From Amycolatopsis australiensis (GTDB taxonomy: Bacteria; Actinomycetota; Actinomycetes; Mycobacteriales; Pseudonocardiaceae): 64,000 nt of DNA. Below are positions 17,523-29,095 of this stretch, piece by piece. Where the stretch lies: contig NZ_FPJG01000006.1 in NCBI RefSeq assembly GCF_900119165.1, positions 6,982,001 through 7,046,000 of the forward strand, in the 5' to 3' direction. The notes under the pieces were generated by a model that searched no databases, was not told where the DNA came from, and was given only the letters and a program-made list of their open reading frames with translations. Numbering within the stretch: position 1 is the stretch's first letter; each line of letters begins with the position of its first letter. A program made the position numbers and the translations under genes.

Positions 17523-18914
17523 ATGCGCAGAACGTTCATCGCGCTGGCGGTCCTGCTGACGGTGGCGGGCCTCGCGCCCGCGGCCTCGGCGGCGCCCGAC
17601 ATCACGACCGTGCTGGAGCGGATCCCGGGGCTGACGATCGTCAAGGAAGACCCGGCGCCGTCCGGGTTCCGGTTCTTCGAGCTGACGTTCACCCAGCCCG
17701 CCGACCACCGGCACCCCGGCGCGGGCACGTTCGAGCAGCGGTTCACCCTGCTGCACCGCGACTTCTCGGCCCCGACGGTCGCCTTCACCAGTGGCTACAA
17801 CGTCAGCGCGAAGCCGAACCGCTCGGAGCCGACGCAGATCGTCGACGGCAACCAGCTTTCGATGGAGTACCGGTACTTCACGCCGTCGCGACCGGAGCCG
17901 GAGAACTGGGCGAAGCAGCTGACGATCTGGCAGGCCGCCGCGGACGAGCACCGCGCGGTGCAGGCGTTCAAGGCGATCTACCCGGGCAAGTGGCTGGCCA
18001 CGGGCGCCAGCAAGGGCGGTATGACCGCGACGTACTTCCGGCGCTTCTTCCCCGGAGACGTCGACGCGACGATCCCTTACGTGGCGCCCAACGACGTGAT
18101 CGACCCGATCGACGTCTACAACCGCTTCCTCGCGCACGTGGGCGACGACCCAGGCTGCCGCGACGCGCTGAAGGCGATCCAGCGGGACGCGCTGAAGCGA
18201 CGGGACGAGCTGGGCGCGATCGCGGCGGCCGACGCGGCCCGGCGGGGGCTGACGTTCTCGATCGTCGGCTCGGCGGACAAGTCACTGGAGATCGCGGTGA
18301 TCGACTCGTACTTCGCGTTCTGGCAGTACCAGAAGCAGGCGGACTGCGCGACGGTGCCGGCACCGGGAGCACCGGCGGCCGACGTCTACGCGTGGTACGA
18401 GAAGGTGGAGAGCCTCAACACGTATTCGGACCAGGACCTGGCCCCGTTCATCCCGTACTACTACCAGGCGGCGGTCCAGCTGGGTTCACCCGAAGCGTAC
18501 GACAGCTATTTGCGTGACCTGCTGCGCTACCCGGGCGCGGACCAGCCGAAGACGTTCGTGCCGGCGTCGATCCGCCTCCCGCACTTCGACTACCTGGCGA
18601 TGCCGGACATCGACTTCTGGGTGAAGTCGCAGGGAACCCGGCTGCTGTTCGTGTACGGCTCGAACGACCCATGGGGAGCAGAGCCGTTCGAGCTGGGCTT
18701 CGGCAGCCGCGACTCGTACCGCTTCTACGTCCAGGGCGGCAACCACGGAGCGAAGATAGCCCAGCTGGCACCGGCAGAAGCGGCGGCGGCAACGGCGACG
18801 GTCCGGCGTTGGGCGGGGTTGCCGGCCACGTCGGCACTGACGGCGCGAAGCGCCCCGGCGGGCTTCCCGGACTTCGACGCGGACCTGACGTTGACGGGCC
18901 GCTCGCGGCTCTGA
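17523..18914 (+). CDS. Secreted S37-family tripeptidyl aminopeptidase
   Basis: A 463-residue secreted serine peptidase of the PS-10/S37 family known from Streptomyces. Residues 1-24 form a signal peptide (Arg-rich start, hydrophobic core, ASA-AP cleavage site). The catalytic Ser is about residue 163 in LATGASKGGMTATYF; the Asp is likely in the FVYGSNDPWG region and the His in VQGGNHGAKI. The GGNHGA and PYVAPNDV blocks also match. ATG at 17523 follows GGGGAGGG. Family members release tripeptides from protein N-termini outside the cell. It is monocistronic and ends just before the convergent MmcQ/YjbR gene. Confidence 0.9.
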   Translation: MRRTFIALAVLLTVAGLAPAASAAPDITTVLERIPGLTIVKEDPAPSGFRFFELTFTQPADHRHPGAGTFEQRFTLLHRDFSAPTVAFTSGYNVSAKPNRSEPTQIVDGNQLSMEYRYFTPSRPEPENWAKQLTIWQAAADEHRAVQAFKAIYPGKWLATGASKGGMTATYFRRFFPGDVDATIPYVAPNDVIDPIDVYNRFLAHVGDDPGCRDALKAIQRDALKRRDELGAIAAADAARRGLTFSIVGSADKSLEIAVIDSYFAFWQYQKQADCATVPAPGAPAADVYAWYEKVESLNTYSDQDLAPFIPYYYQAAVQLGSPEAYDSYLRDLLRYPGADQPKTFVPASIRLPHFDYLAMPDIDFWVKSQGTRLLFVYGSNDPWGAEPFELGFGSRDSYRFYVQGGNHGAKIAQLAPAEAAAATATVRRWAGLPATSALTARSAPAGFPDFDADLTLTGRSRL

Positions 18915-18920
18915 GCGGCC

Positions 18921-19268
18921 CTAGGGGCGTTTCGCTTTGGGCAGCCGGCTGACGACGTCGTCGTAGGAGGCGTCGATCAGGTCTTCGAGCTCGGCGTCCG
19001 GCACGCCGGCGTCGAGCTCGACGCGGTTCCAGCCGTACCGGCCGAGATAGGCCATGACGGTGACGGAGTCCGGATACCGCGCCCGCAGCTCGGCGGCTTC
19101 CTCCCGGGTGGCACCGCACTTGACGGCGACGCTGCCGGGCTCGTCCTGCCCGATGAAGGCGAAGCCTTTGCCGCCGACCTTCGCGACGAGCACGTGGTCA
19201 CCGAACGGATAGGTCTCCTCCGCACCCGGCTTGCCGAGGCAGTACGCGACGACGGCTTCGATGTTCAC
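18921..19268 (-). CDS. MmcQ/YjbR-family protein
   Basis: A 115-residue protein of the MmcQ/YjbR family, described as DNA-binding-like with a double-wing fold. Typical blocks are YCLGKPGAEETYPFG at the start, VGGKGFAFIG, VAVKCGATREEAAELRARYP, and YLGRYGWNRVELD. Members are widespread and largely uncharacterised. It lies between the convergent peptidase and uvrB on the same strand as uvrB, 133 bases downstream of the uvrB stop, and may be transcribed separately. Confidence 0.88.
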   Translation of the reverse strand: MNIEAVVAYCLGKPGAEETYPFGDHVLVAKVGGKGFAFIGQDEPGSVAVKCGATREEAAELRARYPDSVTVMAYLGRYGWNRVELDAGVPDAELEDLIDASYDDVVSRLPKAKRP

Positions 19269-19401
19269 GACGCGGGCTTCACCACTTCAAGGTCGATTCG
19301 GCAAGGGCGGCGCCCGCCGGCGGGCACCTCCCCGGAACGGCGCTGCTGCCGGCCCGGAGCCGACGGCCGCACGGAGCACCCGGGGCCATCGGCTCGGCGG
19401 G

Positions 19402-21558
<2,157 letters not shown>

Positions 21559-21604
21559 GTCGACCAGAGTAGGCCGACGCACCGACAATTTCCGTCCGGC
21601 CTGG

Positions 21605-22225
21605 TCAGCGGGGGCGGAAGACCGTGACGGACGTGACTTCGCCGCCGTCCACGCGGCAGTGCAGGACGGCACCGGGCACGGGCTCGTCGTCCGCGAAGCA
21701 CGAGACCAGCACCCGGTCGGGCCCGGTCGCCCGGACCTCGGTCCGCGGGAACTCGGCGAGCACCTCGGCGACGTCGTCCGCGGGCTCGGGCTCGGCGAGG
21801 TGGGCGAGCACCACTTCGCGCGGGGACGGCGGCGGCGGGATCGGCAGGCCGTGGCCTTCGAAGAGGCGGTTCAGCTGGTCGGCGGCCGAAACGGCGCGGG
21901 GGAAGCCGGCGAACGCCGCCGTCTGGACGACGACCTCGCAGATTTCGGCCGGCGAAAGGCCCGAGGCCAGCCCGGTGCGGAGGTGGACGCTCAGCGGCGG
22001 GCCGACCATCCCCGCGGCGACGATCGCGGCCAGGGTGGCCGCCTCCCGCGTCCGGCTGTCGAGGGCGGGACGGTCGTGCAGGTGGCCGTAGACGGTGCCG
22101 ACCGCCAGCTCGCCCAAGGCGGGGATCGTCGCGAACAACGCGTCCAGGCGCCGGTCGCCGTCCTCGACGAGGCTCGCGAAGTTTTCGCGGCCACGTGCGT
22201 GCAGGTCCGCCATCGGCTCGGTCAT
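21605..22225 (-). CDS. Carboxymuconolactone decarboxylase (AhpD-like) family protein
   Basis: A 206-residue protein. Residues about 10-130 match the carboxymuconolactone decarboxylase fold ([20 protein letters not shown], then [20 protein letters not shown], then [20 protein letters not shown]). The CxxC peroxidase motif of AhpD is absent, with a plain hydrophobic helix at that place, so a redox role is doubtful. The C-terminal 60 residues look like a small SnoaL/NTF2-type strand set. ATG at 22225 follows a strong GAGGGGGAGG site. It starts 13 bases after the DUF5685 stop, so the two genes form an operon. Confidence 0.82.
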   Translation of the reverse strand: MTEPMADLHARGRENFASLVEDGDRRLDALFATIPALGELAVGTVYGHLHDRPALDSRTREAATLAAIVAAGMVGPPLSVHLRTGLASGLSPAEICEVVVQTAAFAGFPRAVSAADQLNRLFEGHGLPIPPPPSPREVVLAHLAEPEPADDVAEVLAEFPRTEVRATGPDRVLVSCFADDEPVPGAVLHCRVDGGEVTSVTVFRPR

Positions 22226-22238
22226 GGTTGCCTCCCCC

Positions 22239-23909
22239 TCAACAACTGCAGTCACAGCAGGAACAGCAGTCGCAACAGTCGCAATCGCAGTCACAGCTCG
22301 AGTGGGGTTTCCCGCTCCACGGCCCAGGATAGGGATCGCGGCAGCAGAACTGGCAGGTACAGCACATGTACGGCGTGAGGGCGCAGCCGAGCAAGAAGTT
22401 GCGCTTGCGCGGCGGGACGGCGAACTTCGGGTACCAGAGGCCGCCGCCTTTGCCGTCGAGGGGTTCTGGTTGGCCTCGGCCGGGACCGCCCGGGTCACCT
22501 GGGCCCCCAGGCCCACCAGGCCCACCAGGCCCACCGGGGCCACCGGGGCCACCGGGACCGCCCGGACCACCAGGGCCGCCAGGCCCACCCGGACCACCCG
22601 GACCACCAGGGCCACCAGGGCCACCAGGGCCATCGGGACCGCGGCCACCCGGACCACGATCACCAGGGCCACCTGGGCCGCGGCCGCCAGGACCGCCCGG
22701 GCCGGGAGCGCCGGGCGGCGGAACAGGACCGGGCGGCGGAAACCCCTGCGGCCGCGGCGGACCGGCCGGCGGAACCTGGTGAGGATGCCCCTGCGGAGCA
22801 GGCCCCCGCCCGATCCACCCGGGCGGCGGCTGCTGCGGATGCTGCGGCGGCGTGGGTCCGGGCCCGATCCAGCCGGGCGGCTGCTGCCCGGCGAGGCCAT
22901 CCACCCAACCGGCGGCACTGTGCGCAGCAGAGCCACTCGCCCAACCGGCACCGTCCGCGAGCACTCGCCCAGCAGAGCCACCCGCCGGCTGGCCACCCGG
23001 CCGCGACTCATCCCCCGCCGAGCCACCCGCCCACTGGCCTCCGCACCCGGCGCCCGAGCCGTGCCCGAAAGCCCGGCGCACCGCCTGGCGCAGCTCGTGC
23101 ACCAACAGCGCGTGCACCAGCCCGGACTCCGCGAACTCCACCTCCCGCAGCGCAAGCTCGACCCCCAGCACGGCGTCATCACACAACCGCCGCGCCTCTT
23201 CCAGCGACGTCCCCGTGGCGCGGAGCGGATTCCACGCCCCCGCCGCCGCGTCCGCCTCGTAGTCCTCGACCGCGTCCAGCAGGTGCGCCACCCGGCCGAA
23301 CAGGCGGCCCGCCTCCGCCAGCGGGCCTGCGTTCGCCGGGCGGCCCGCCAGCTCCGCCGTCCGGGCGAACGCTGCCGCCGTTGCGCGCTCCGCCGGTTCC
23401 GTCGCCCGCAGCACCGGGTCGCCCGGCCGCATCGCTCGCTCCAGCTCGCCCTGCCGCTCGACCGCCTCCACCAGCACCGCCGTGTCGAACCCGACCCGCC
23501 CGCCGGTGCGACCGCCCTGCTTCGCCCACCGTGCCGCGACGCGGCGTGCCGCGACCGCCACCGGGCGCCTGCCGAAGGCGCCGTCGCCGTCCTCGACGTG
23601 GTCGCCGACCTTCGCCGCCGCCAGCACCAGCGATACCGCCGCCGCCAGCTGGGCGCCCTCGCCGCGGGCCACCGACGCCGTCCGCATGCCCCGCAGCGGG
23701 CACGGCCCCGCGTCCCGGCGCAGCTGCTCGCTCGGTGCCTGCGCCTCGACCAGCGCCGAGATGATCAGCCCGTCGTAGTTCGTGACGACGCGGGCCAGCT
23801 GGCCGTGCTCGTCGCGCAACGTGAGGCACAGCCCGCACAGGTGCGCGAGCCACTCCGCGTGCAGCCCGCCGGACAGCCGGTGCCGGCACGGCCTGATGAT
23901 CCCGAACAT
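22239..23909 (-). CDS. DUF5685 protein with collagen-like stretch and Cys-rich tail
   Basis: A 556-residue protein. The N-terminal 280 residues are an alpha-helical DUF5685-type domain beginning MFGIIRPCRHRL with a CGLC pair near residue 26 and a further Cys near 69, suggestive of metal or Fe-S binding. A Gly/Ala/Pro linker (about 285-400) leads into a long Gly-Pro-Gly repeat (about 420-490) with collagen-like GXY periodicity. The last 51 residues contain 17 cysteines, many as CD or CC pairs. ATG at 23909 follows AGGGGAG. Transcribed with the carboxymuconolactone-decarboxylase-like gene. Function unknown; metal binding or a multimeric scaffold are guesses from composition. Confidence 0.8.
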   Translation of the reverse strand: MFGIIRPCRHRLSGGLHAEWLAHLCGLCLTLRDEHGQLARVVTNYDGLIISALVEAQAPSEQLRRDAGPCPLRGMRTASVARGEGAQLAAAVSLVLAAAKVGDHVEDGDGAFGRRPVAVAARRVAARWAKQGGRTGGRVGFDTAVLVEAVERQGELERAMRPGDPVLRATEPAERATAAAFARTAELAGRPANAGPLAEAGRLFGRVAHLLDAVEDYEADAAAGAWNPLRATGTSLEEARRLCDDAVLGVELALREVEFAESGLVHALLVHELRQAVRRAFGHGSGAGCGGQWAGGSAGDESRPGGQPAGGSAGRVLADGAGWASGSAAHSAAGWVDGLAGQQPPGWIGPGPTPPQHPQQPPPGWIGRGPAPQGHPHQVPPAGPPRPQGFPPPGPVPPPGAPGPGGPGGRGPGGPGDRGPGGRGPDGPGGPGGPGGPGGPGGPGGPGGPGGPGGPGGPGGPGGPGGPGGPGDPGGPGRGQPEPLDGKGGGLWYPKFAVPPRKRNFLLGCALTPYMCCTCQFCCRDPYPGPWSGKPHSSCDCDCDCCDCCSCCDCSC

Positions 23910-24007
23910 CCCTACTCCCCTTCGGACGGTCGGCGCACCTTAGCCCGAACGTGTGGCGCGCGTGGACGGTGTGCGCGATTCGTGACCGCCCCGGCAGGAT
24001 GAGCGCC

Positions 24008-24526
24008 ATGGCCGCACCGCACCCGCCGAAGCTCGAGATCTTCGATCCCGCCACGCGCACGAACGTCGACCCGAAGGGCATCCGCCGGGACGTCGAAGAG
24101 TTCCGCGAGGAGCCGTTCGGCCTGTACCTGGCCCGCCCCACGCCGGGTCGCGCCCAGTTCCACTACCTCGAGTCGTGGCTGCTGCCCGGGCTCGGCCTGC
24201 GGGTCACCGACTTCTGGTTCTCTCCCGGTCACGAACGCGACCAGGACTTCTACCTCGACGTCGTGCGCATCCACCGCGACGGCTCCCGCTGGCTCGCCAC
24301 CGACCTCTACGTCGACCTCGCGCTCAAGGACAAGCTGTCGCTGCGGGTCATCGACACCGACGAACTCCTCGAAGCCCACGCCGCCGGCCTGGTCACCGCC
24401 GAAGACGCCCGCTTCGCCCTCGAAACCACCTACGCCGCCGTGGAAGGGCTGGCCGCGCACGGCTACGACCTCGCCGCCTGGCTGTCCACGAAGGACATCA
24501 CGCCGACCTGGCGGCGGCACCCCTAG
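24008..24526 (+). CDS. DUF402 domain protein
   Basis: A 172-residue protein of the DUF402/FomD-like family, several members of which are nucleoside diphosphate or CMP-phosphonate phosphatases. The core pattern is present: HYLESWLLPGLGLRVTDFW, DFYLDVVRIHRDGSRW, LYVDLALKDKL and VIDTDELLEAHAAGLVT. The acidic residues in YLDVV, YVDL and DTDEL are the likely metal ligands. ATG at 24008 is preceded by AGGA at good spacing; an ATG at 23999 would add three residues. It is divergent from the DUF5685 operon with about 100 bases between. Confidence 0.82.
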   Translation: MAAPHPPKLEIFDPATRTNVDPKGIRRDVEEFREEPFGLYLARPTPGRAQFHYLESWLLPGLGLRVTDFWFSPGHERDQDFYLDVVRIHRDGSRWLATDLYVDLALKDKLSLRVIDTDELLEAHAAGLVTAEDARFALETTYAAVEGLAAHGYDLAAWLSTKDITPTWRRHP

Positions 24527-24642
24527 GGGCCACTGCATCCTCCGAACGATGGATGCCGGGTGGGCCGGTTTGATGACGCGCCGGAGGGCGTCCTCGCGGG
24601 ATTCTCGATCCGCAGGCACGGAACGAGAAGGGGGACGGCGGC

Positions 24643-25547
24643 ATGCCGGTCATCGAGGTCGAGCACCTCCACAAGCGGTACGGGGACAAGGTGGCGGTCG
24701 ACGACGTGTCGTTCACCGTCGGACGCGGCGAGGTCTTCGCATCCTCGGCCCGAACGGCGCGGGCGAGACCACGACCGTCGAGTGCCTGGAAGGGCTGCGC
24801 ACGCCCGACCGCGGAAGGCTCGAGGTGCTCGGCCTCGACCCGCGCCGCGACCGGGCCGAGCTGCGTCAGCGCGTCGGCGTGCAGCTGCAGGAGAGCCGCC
24901 TGCAGGACAAGCTGCGGGTCGGCGAGCTGCTCGACCTCTACGCCACCTTCTACCGCGCTCCCGCGGACCCGGAGCGGCTGCTCGCCACGCTCGGGCTGAC
25001 CGGGCAGCGGAACACCGCGGACAAGAAGCTCTCCGGCGGCCAGCAGCAACGGCTGTCCATCGCCCTCGCCCTCGTCGGGAGCCCCGAGCTGGCAGTGCTC
25101 GACGAGCTCACCACCGGCCTCGACCCGCAGGCGCGCCGCGACACGGGGGACCTCATCGAGGCGGTGCGCGACCAGGGCGTGACCATCCTGCTCGTCACGC
25201 AGCTCATGGCCGAAGCCGAACGGCTCTGCGACCGGATCGCGGTGATCGACGACGGCCGCGTCGTCGCCGTCGACACCGCGGGCGGGCTGGTCGCGCGGGT
25301 CACCGACGAGCAGATCGTGCGGTTCCGGCCGTCGGCGCCGCTCGAGGCGGGCCTGCTCGAAGCACTGCCCGAGGTCCGCCGGGCGGAGCGGCACGGCGGG
25401 CAGCTCGTCGTCACCGGCCACGGCAACGTGCTGCACGCGGTGACGTCGCTGCTCGCCCGGCTGGGCGTGATCGCCGGGGACCTCCGGGTCGAGCAGGCCG
25501 GCCTCGACGACGCGTTCGTCGCGCTCACCGGCCACCGGCCGGGATGA
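24643..25547 (+). pseudogene. ABC transporter ATPase, frameshifted and catalytically degenerate
   Basis: Remains of an ATPase of the drug-export (DrrA-like) type. The first 32 codons (MPVIEVEHLHKRYGDKVAVD onward) are in one frame up to about 24738. The rest (ILGPNGAGETTTVECLEGL to LTGHRPG) is in another, because one base is missing from the expected GGC codon at 24739. Catalytic residues are also lost: Walker A Lys is Glu (GPNGAGETT, codon 24765-24767), the H-loop His is Gln (VTQLMAEAE for VTH.M.EAE), and DEPTTGLDP reads DELTTGLDP. The signature LSGGQQQRL is intact. Several independent lesions argue for true decay, not a sequencing error. Confidence 0.88.
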
Positions 25548-25557
25548 AGGGGAATCC

Positions 25558-25929
25558 GTGACCGTCCTGACGAAGCTGACCGCGGCCGAGGCCAAGGTGT
25601 TCCTGCGCGACCCGGGCGCGCCGGCCGTCGTCGCCGGCATCCCGCTCGCGCTGCTGCTGGTGTTCGGGCTGCTGCCCGGCGCCGACCGGCCCGACCCGAA
25701 GTACGGCGGCCACAGCGGGCCGGCCACGGTGATCGCCGATGGCCGTGACGATCCTGCTCGCCATGCGCGGCCGTTGCTCGGGCACTTCACCGGGCTCCGG
25801 CCGCTGGGCGAGGTGGACACGGGAGCCGCCGAGCCGAGCTCGTTCGACGGCGTCCCGCTGTGGCTGGCGACCGGGCGCACCGAGCCGTGGCCGGGGCTGT
25901 GGCCGCAGCTGGTCAACACGCACACGTGA
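25558..25929 (+). pseudogene. ABC-2 permease remnant
   Basis: The frame starts as the N-terminus of the permease partner of the preceding ATPase, with one membrane helix (AVVAGIPLALLLVFGLLPG). After ATVIA the expected MAVTILLAM helix appears in another frame (two bases missing about 25739-25742). Sequence coding for the other helices is absent: what follows from about 25765 (RPLLGHFTGLRPLGEVD to QLVNTHT) has no membrane character and looks like the tail of an unrelated, unrecognised protein. A full permease would need about 240 residues and six helices. A deletion that joined two genes is the simplest reading. Confidence 0.8.
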
Positions 25930-25979
25930 GCCCACGTAGGGTGCGGGGAGGACCGGCGCCGACGACGGACAGGAGCATG

Positions 25980-27488
25980 ATGGACGCCGCAGCCACGGCC
26001 ACCGGCCAGGCGGAAGCCGAACTCGCGCCGTTCGCCCGGCGCCCGGTCGCGCTGCTGGCGCTGGGCACGGCCGCCGCGCTGCTGCTCACGGCGGGCCGCT
26101 ACGGCTACTTCGGCGACGAGCTGTACTTCCTCGCCGCCGGCAAGCACCTGGCCTGGGGCTACGCCGACCAGCCGCCGCTCGTGCCGGCCCTGGCCCGGGC
26201 GATGGACTCCCTCGCGCCCGGGTCGCTGGTCGTGTTCCGGCTGCCCGCGATCGCGGCGACCGCGGCCGGGGTGGTCGTCACGGCGCTGATCGCGCGGGAA
26301 CTCGGCGGGCGGCGGAAGGCGCAGGCCCGCGCCGCGGCGGCGTACGCGATCTGCGGGCAGTTCGTCGGCAGCGGCCACTACCTGGCGACGTCGACGATCG
26401 ACCCGCTGCTGTGGACGCTCGTGCTGTGGCTGCTGGTGCGCTGGGTCCGCACCCGGGACGATTCGCTGCTGATCTGGCTCGGTGTCGTGACGGCGGTGGC
26501 GCTCAACGACAAGCTGCTGATCGGCGCGTTCTGGCTGGTCGCCGGGCTCGCGGTGCTCGCGTTCGGGCCGCGGGAGCTGCTGCGCCGTCCGAAGCTGTGG
26601 CTGGGGGCGCTGATCGCCGCCGTCTCGCTGGTGCCCACGCTGCTGTGGCAGCGCGCGAACGGCTGGCCGCAGCTGGGTATGGGCGACGCGGTCGGCGCCG
26701 AGGTCGACGCCGCGGGCGGCCGCGCGAGCTTCCTGCCGAACCTGCTGGCCGGCGCGGGCTGGGTGATCGGCGCGCTCGGCGTCCTCTACGGCGCCGCCGT
26801 GCTGCTCGGGAGCGGGCAACTGCGGCCGTACCGGTTCCTCGGCTGGACGGCGCTCGGCGTCGTCGCGGTCTTCCTGGTCGCGAACGGCCGGTACTACTAC
26901 GCGGCCGGGATGTTCGGGGTGCTGTGGGCCGCGGCCGCCGTGCATCTCGAAACCCGGCAGCCCGCCCGGTGGTGGCGGTGGGTGCCGACGTGGCCGGTGT
27001 TCGTGCTGTCCGCCCTGTTCAGCCTGCCGTTCACGCTGCCGCTGTGGCCCGCGCACTGGCTGGCCGGCCACCCCGGCGCGCCGCGGCCCGCCTACGCGGC
27101 CGAGGAGATCGGCTGGCCGGACCTCGCCGACGACGTCGCCGCGCTGTACCGGACCGCGCCACCGGGCACCGCGGTCGTCACCGGCGGCTACTGGCAGGCG
27201 GGCGCGCTCGGCCGGTACGGGCCCGAGCGCGGCCTGCCCGAGGCATACAGCCCCAGCCGTGGCTTCTGGTACTTCGGCCGCCCAGCCGACAACGCCGGCA
27301 ACGTCCTCTTCGTCGGCTACGACCCCTCGAAGCTCACGAGGTACTTCGGCGACGCTCGCGTCGTCGGGCAAGTCGGCAACCGGCTCGGCGTCCGCAACGC
27401 GAGCGCGCACATGCCCGTCTGGCAGCTCACCGGCCGCACGGCGAGCTGGGCCGAGATCTGGCCCCGGCTCAAGGACATGAAGGCGTGA
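25980..27488 (+). CDS. GT-C fold glycosyltransferase (family 39/ArnT-like)
   Basis: A 502-residue integral membrane glycosyltransferase that would use a polyprenyl-phosphate sugar donor. About ten to twelve hydrophobic helices are visible. The first periplasmic loop has the acidic pair typical of GT-C enzymes (RYGYFGDELYFLAAG), followed by YADQPPLVPALAR. The soluble C-terminal part (about 370-502) contains the GRYYYAAGMFGVLWAAA and TAVVTGGYWQAG blocks. ATG at 25980 follows AGGAG; an ATG 3 bases earlier is also possible. It sits between the permease remnant and the kinase remnant, and its stop overlaps the latter's GTG, so the decaying cassette is co-transcribed with it. Confidence 0.87.
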   Translation: MDAAATATGQAEAELAPFARRPVALLALGTAAALLLTAGRYGYFGDELYFLAAGKHLAWGYADQPPLVPALARAMDSLAPGSLVVFRLPAIAATAAGVVVTALIARELGGRRKAQARAAAAYAICGQFVGSGHYLATSTIDPLLWTLVLWLLVRWVRTRDDSLLIWLGVVTAVALNDKLLIGAFWLVAGLAVLAFGPRELLRRPKLWLGALIAAVSLVPTLLWQRANGWPQLGMGDAVGAEVDAAGGRASFLPNLLAGAGWVIGALGVLYGAAVLLGSGQLRPYRFLGWTALGVVAVFLVANGRYYYAAGMFGVLWAAAAVHLETRQPARWWRWVPTWPVFVLSALFSLPFTLPLWPAHWLAGHPGAPRPAYAAEEIGWPDLADDVAALYRTAPPGTAVVTGGYWQAGALGRYGPERGLPEAYSPSRGFWYFGRPADNAGNVLFVGYDPSKLTRYFGDARVVGQVGNRLGVRNASAHMPVWQLTGRTASWAEIWPRLKDMKA

Positions 27489-28475
27489 GCCTCCGGGTCG
27501 ACTGGAACCGGCCGATGTGGCCGCCGGAAGCGGCGAAGGCCGCCTGCGGCTGGCAGCCCTGGCTGAACCGGGTCGAGCGGTACCTCCCGGGCACGCTGCT
27601 CGCCACCGCGGCCCTGGTGTTCGGCGGGCACGACGGCCGCTGGTGGGCGACCACCGGCCCGCTGGTCGCCGCGACGGCGCTGTGGGTGGCCGCCGCGATG
27701 CACCTGCCGGTCCGGCGGCTGCGGGACCACCCCACGTTCGCCCTGCTGAGCTTCCTCGGCGTCATCGGGCTGGGCAGCGTCCTGGAAACGCGGGACGTCA
27801 CGTTCCTGATCTTCATGATCTTCGGGTTCTTCGCGGCCATGCGGCTGCGGCCCACATGGCTGGCCTTCGTGGCGCTCGCGGTGACGTCGCTGCTGATCAA
27901 CACCCTCGGCAACGGCGGGCCGGTCCGCGCGCTGCGCCAGAAGCCGGGGATCTGGATCACGATCACCATCGTGCAGACGACGGCCACCGGCGGCGGCGGG
28001 CTGCTGCCGGCGGCCATCGCCCGGCAGAACGACGAACGCCGGCGCACTGCACCCCGAGGCCCTCGACTCCGCGTCGCTGCCCGACGCGCTCGCCGGCGTC
28101 GCGGCGCGGTGCAGCGAGCGGACCGGCGTACCCGCCGGGTTCACCGCCACCGGCGCGCCACGGCCGCTGCACCCGGAGATCGAGGCGACCATCCTGCGGG
28201 TCACCCAGGAAGCGCTGTCCAATGTGGACAACCACGCCGCGGCGGTGCGCGTCGGCCTCACGCTGTCCTACATGGACGGCGAGGTGACGCTGGACGTCCG
28301 GGACGACGGCGCCGGGTTCACCCCCGGCCCGGGTCCCGGCTTCGGCCTGCCCGGGATGCGCCGCCGCGTCGAGCGCCTCGCCGGTACGCTGCACGTCGAG
28401 TCCGAACCCGGCGGCGGCACCGCGATCTCGGCCGTCCTCCCCGCCGTCGGGCCCCTGCCGGAGGTCTCCGCATGA
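27485..28475 (+). pseudogene. Sensor histidine kinase remnant lacking its phosphoacceptor domain
   Basis: NarL-system kinase (HisKA_3 type) in two pieces. The N-terminal piece from the GTG at 27485 codes for the membrane sensor (about five helices) and ends at AIARQNDERRR near 28043. The C-terminal piece, in another frame from 28044 (ALHPEALDSASLPDAL onward), carries the HATPase domain: TQEALSNVDNHAAAVRV, VRDDGAGF and FGLPGMRRR. The dimerisation segment of about 60-90 residues with the phosphoacceptor His is missing between them. A deletion that also changed frame explains this. The downstream response regulator overlaps by 4 bases and is intact. Confidence 0.85.
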
Positions 28476-29095
28476 CGATCAGCGTGCTCATCGCCGACGA
28501 CCACCCGATCGTCCGCGACGGGCTGCGCGGCATCTTCACCGGCCGCGGCTTCGAGGTCGTCGGCGAGGCGGCGAACGGCGCGGAAGCCGTGGCGCTGGCC
28601 GAGCGGCTGCGCCCCGACGTCGTGCTGATGGACCTGCGGATGCCGGGGACCGACGGCGTCGCGGCGATCGCCGAGCTGGCCCGGCTCGGCAACCCGGCGC
28701 GCGTCCTGGTGCTCACGACGTACGACACGGACTCCGACGTGCTGCCCGCCATCGAAGCGGGCGCGACCGGCTACCTGCTCAAGGACGCCCCGCGCGAGGA
28801 CCTGTTCCGCGCCGTGGAGGCCGCCGCCCGCGGCGAGGCGGTGCTCTCCCCCGCCGTCGCGTCCCGCCTGCTGGGCCGGATACGCGAACCAGCACGGGAG
28901 CCGCTGTCGCAGCGCGAGCTGGAGGTGCTCACGCTGGTCGCGCGCGGTTCGACGAACAAGGAAGCGGCGAAGAAGCTGTTCATCAGCGAAGCGACGGTCA
29001 AGACGCACCTGATCCACGTCTACGCGAAGCTGGGCGTCAAGGACCGCGCGGCGGCGGTCGCGGTCGCGTTCGAACGCGGGCTGCTCGGCTCCTAG
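28472..29095 (+). CDS. NarL/LuxR-type response regulator
   Basis: A 207-residue two-component regulator. The receiver domain has the acidic pair in [13 protein letters not shown], phosphorylatable Asp in [14 protein letters not shown], and the [10 protein letters not shown] and LLKDAPRE switch regions. The C-terminal LuxR helix-turn-helix is complete: [20 protein letters not shown], then [23 protein letters not shown] at 28472 overlaps the kinase stop. The cognate kinase, ATPase and permease genes are all broken, so this protein is an orphan unless it takes phosphate from another source. Confidence 0.93.
   Translation: MTISVLIADDHPIVRDGLRGIFTGRGFEVVGEAANGAEAVALAERLRPDVVLMDLRMPGTDGVAAIAELARLGNPARVLVLTTYDTDSDVLPAIEAGATGYLLKDAPREDLFRAVEAAARGEAVLSPAVASRLLGRIREPAREPLSQRELEVLTLVARGSTNKEAAKKLFISEATVKTHLIHVYAKLGVKDRAAAVAVAFERGLLGS

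Noticed and set aside
22474..22760. Tandem GGGCCACC-type DNA repeats resembling a repeat array or CRISPR
   Set aside because: Repeats are contiguous 9-base units without spacers and lie in frame within the DUF5685 gene, coding for Gly-Pro-Gly.
24643..29095. Treating this stretch as an intact antibiotic-type exporter operon
   Set aside because: The ATPase, permease and kinase all carry frame or domain losses, so an active exporter is not supported.
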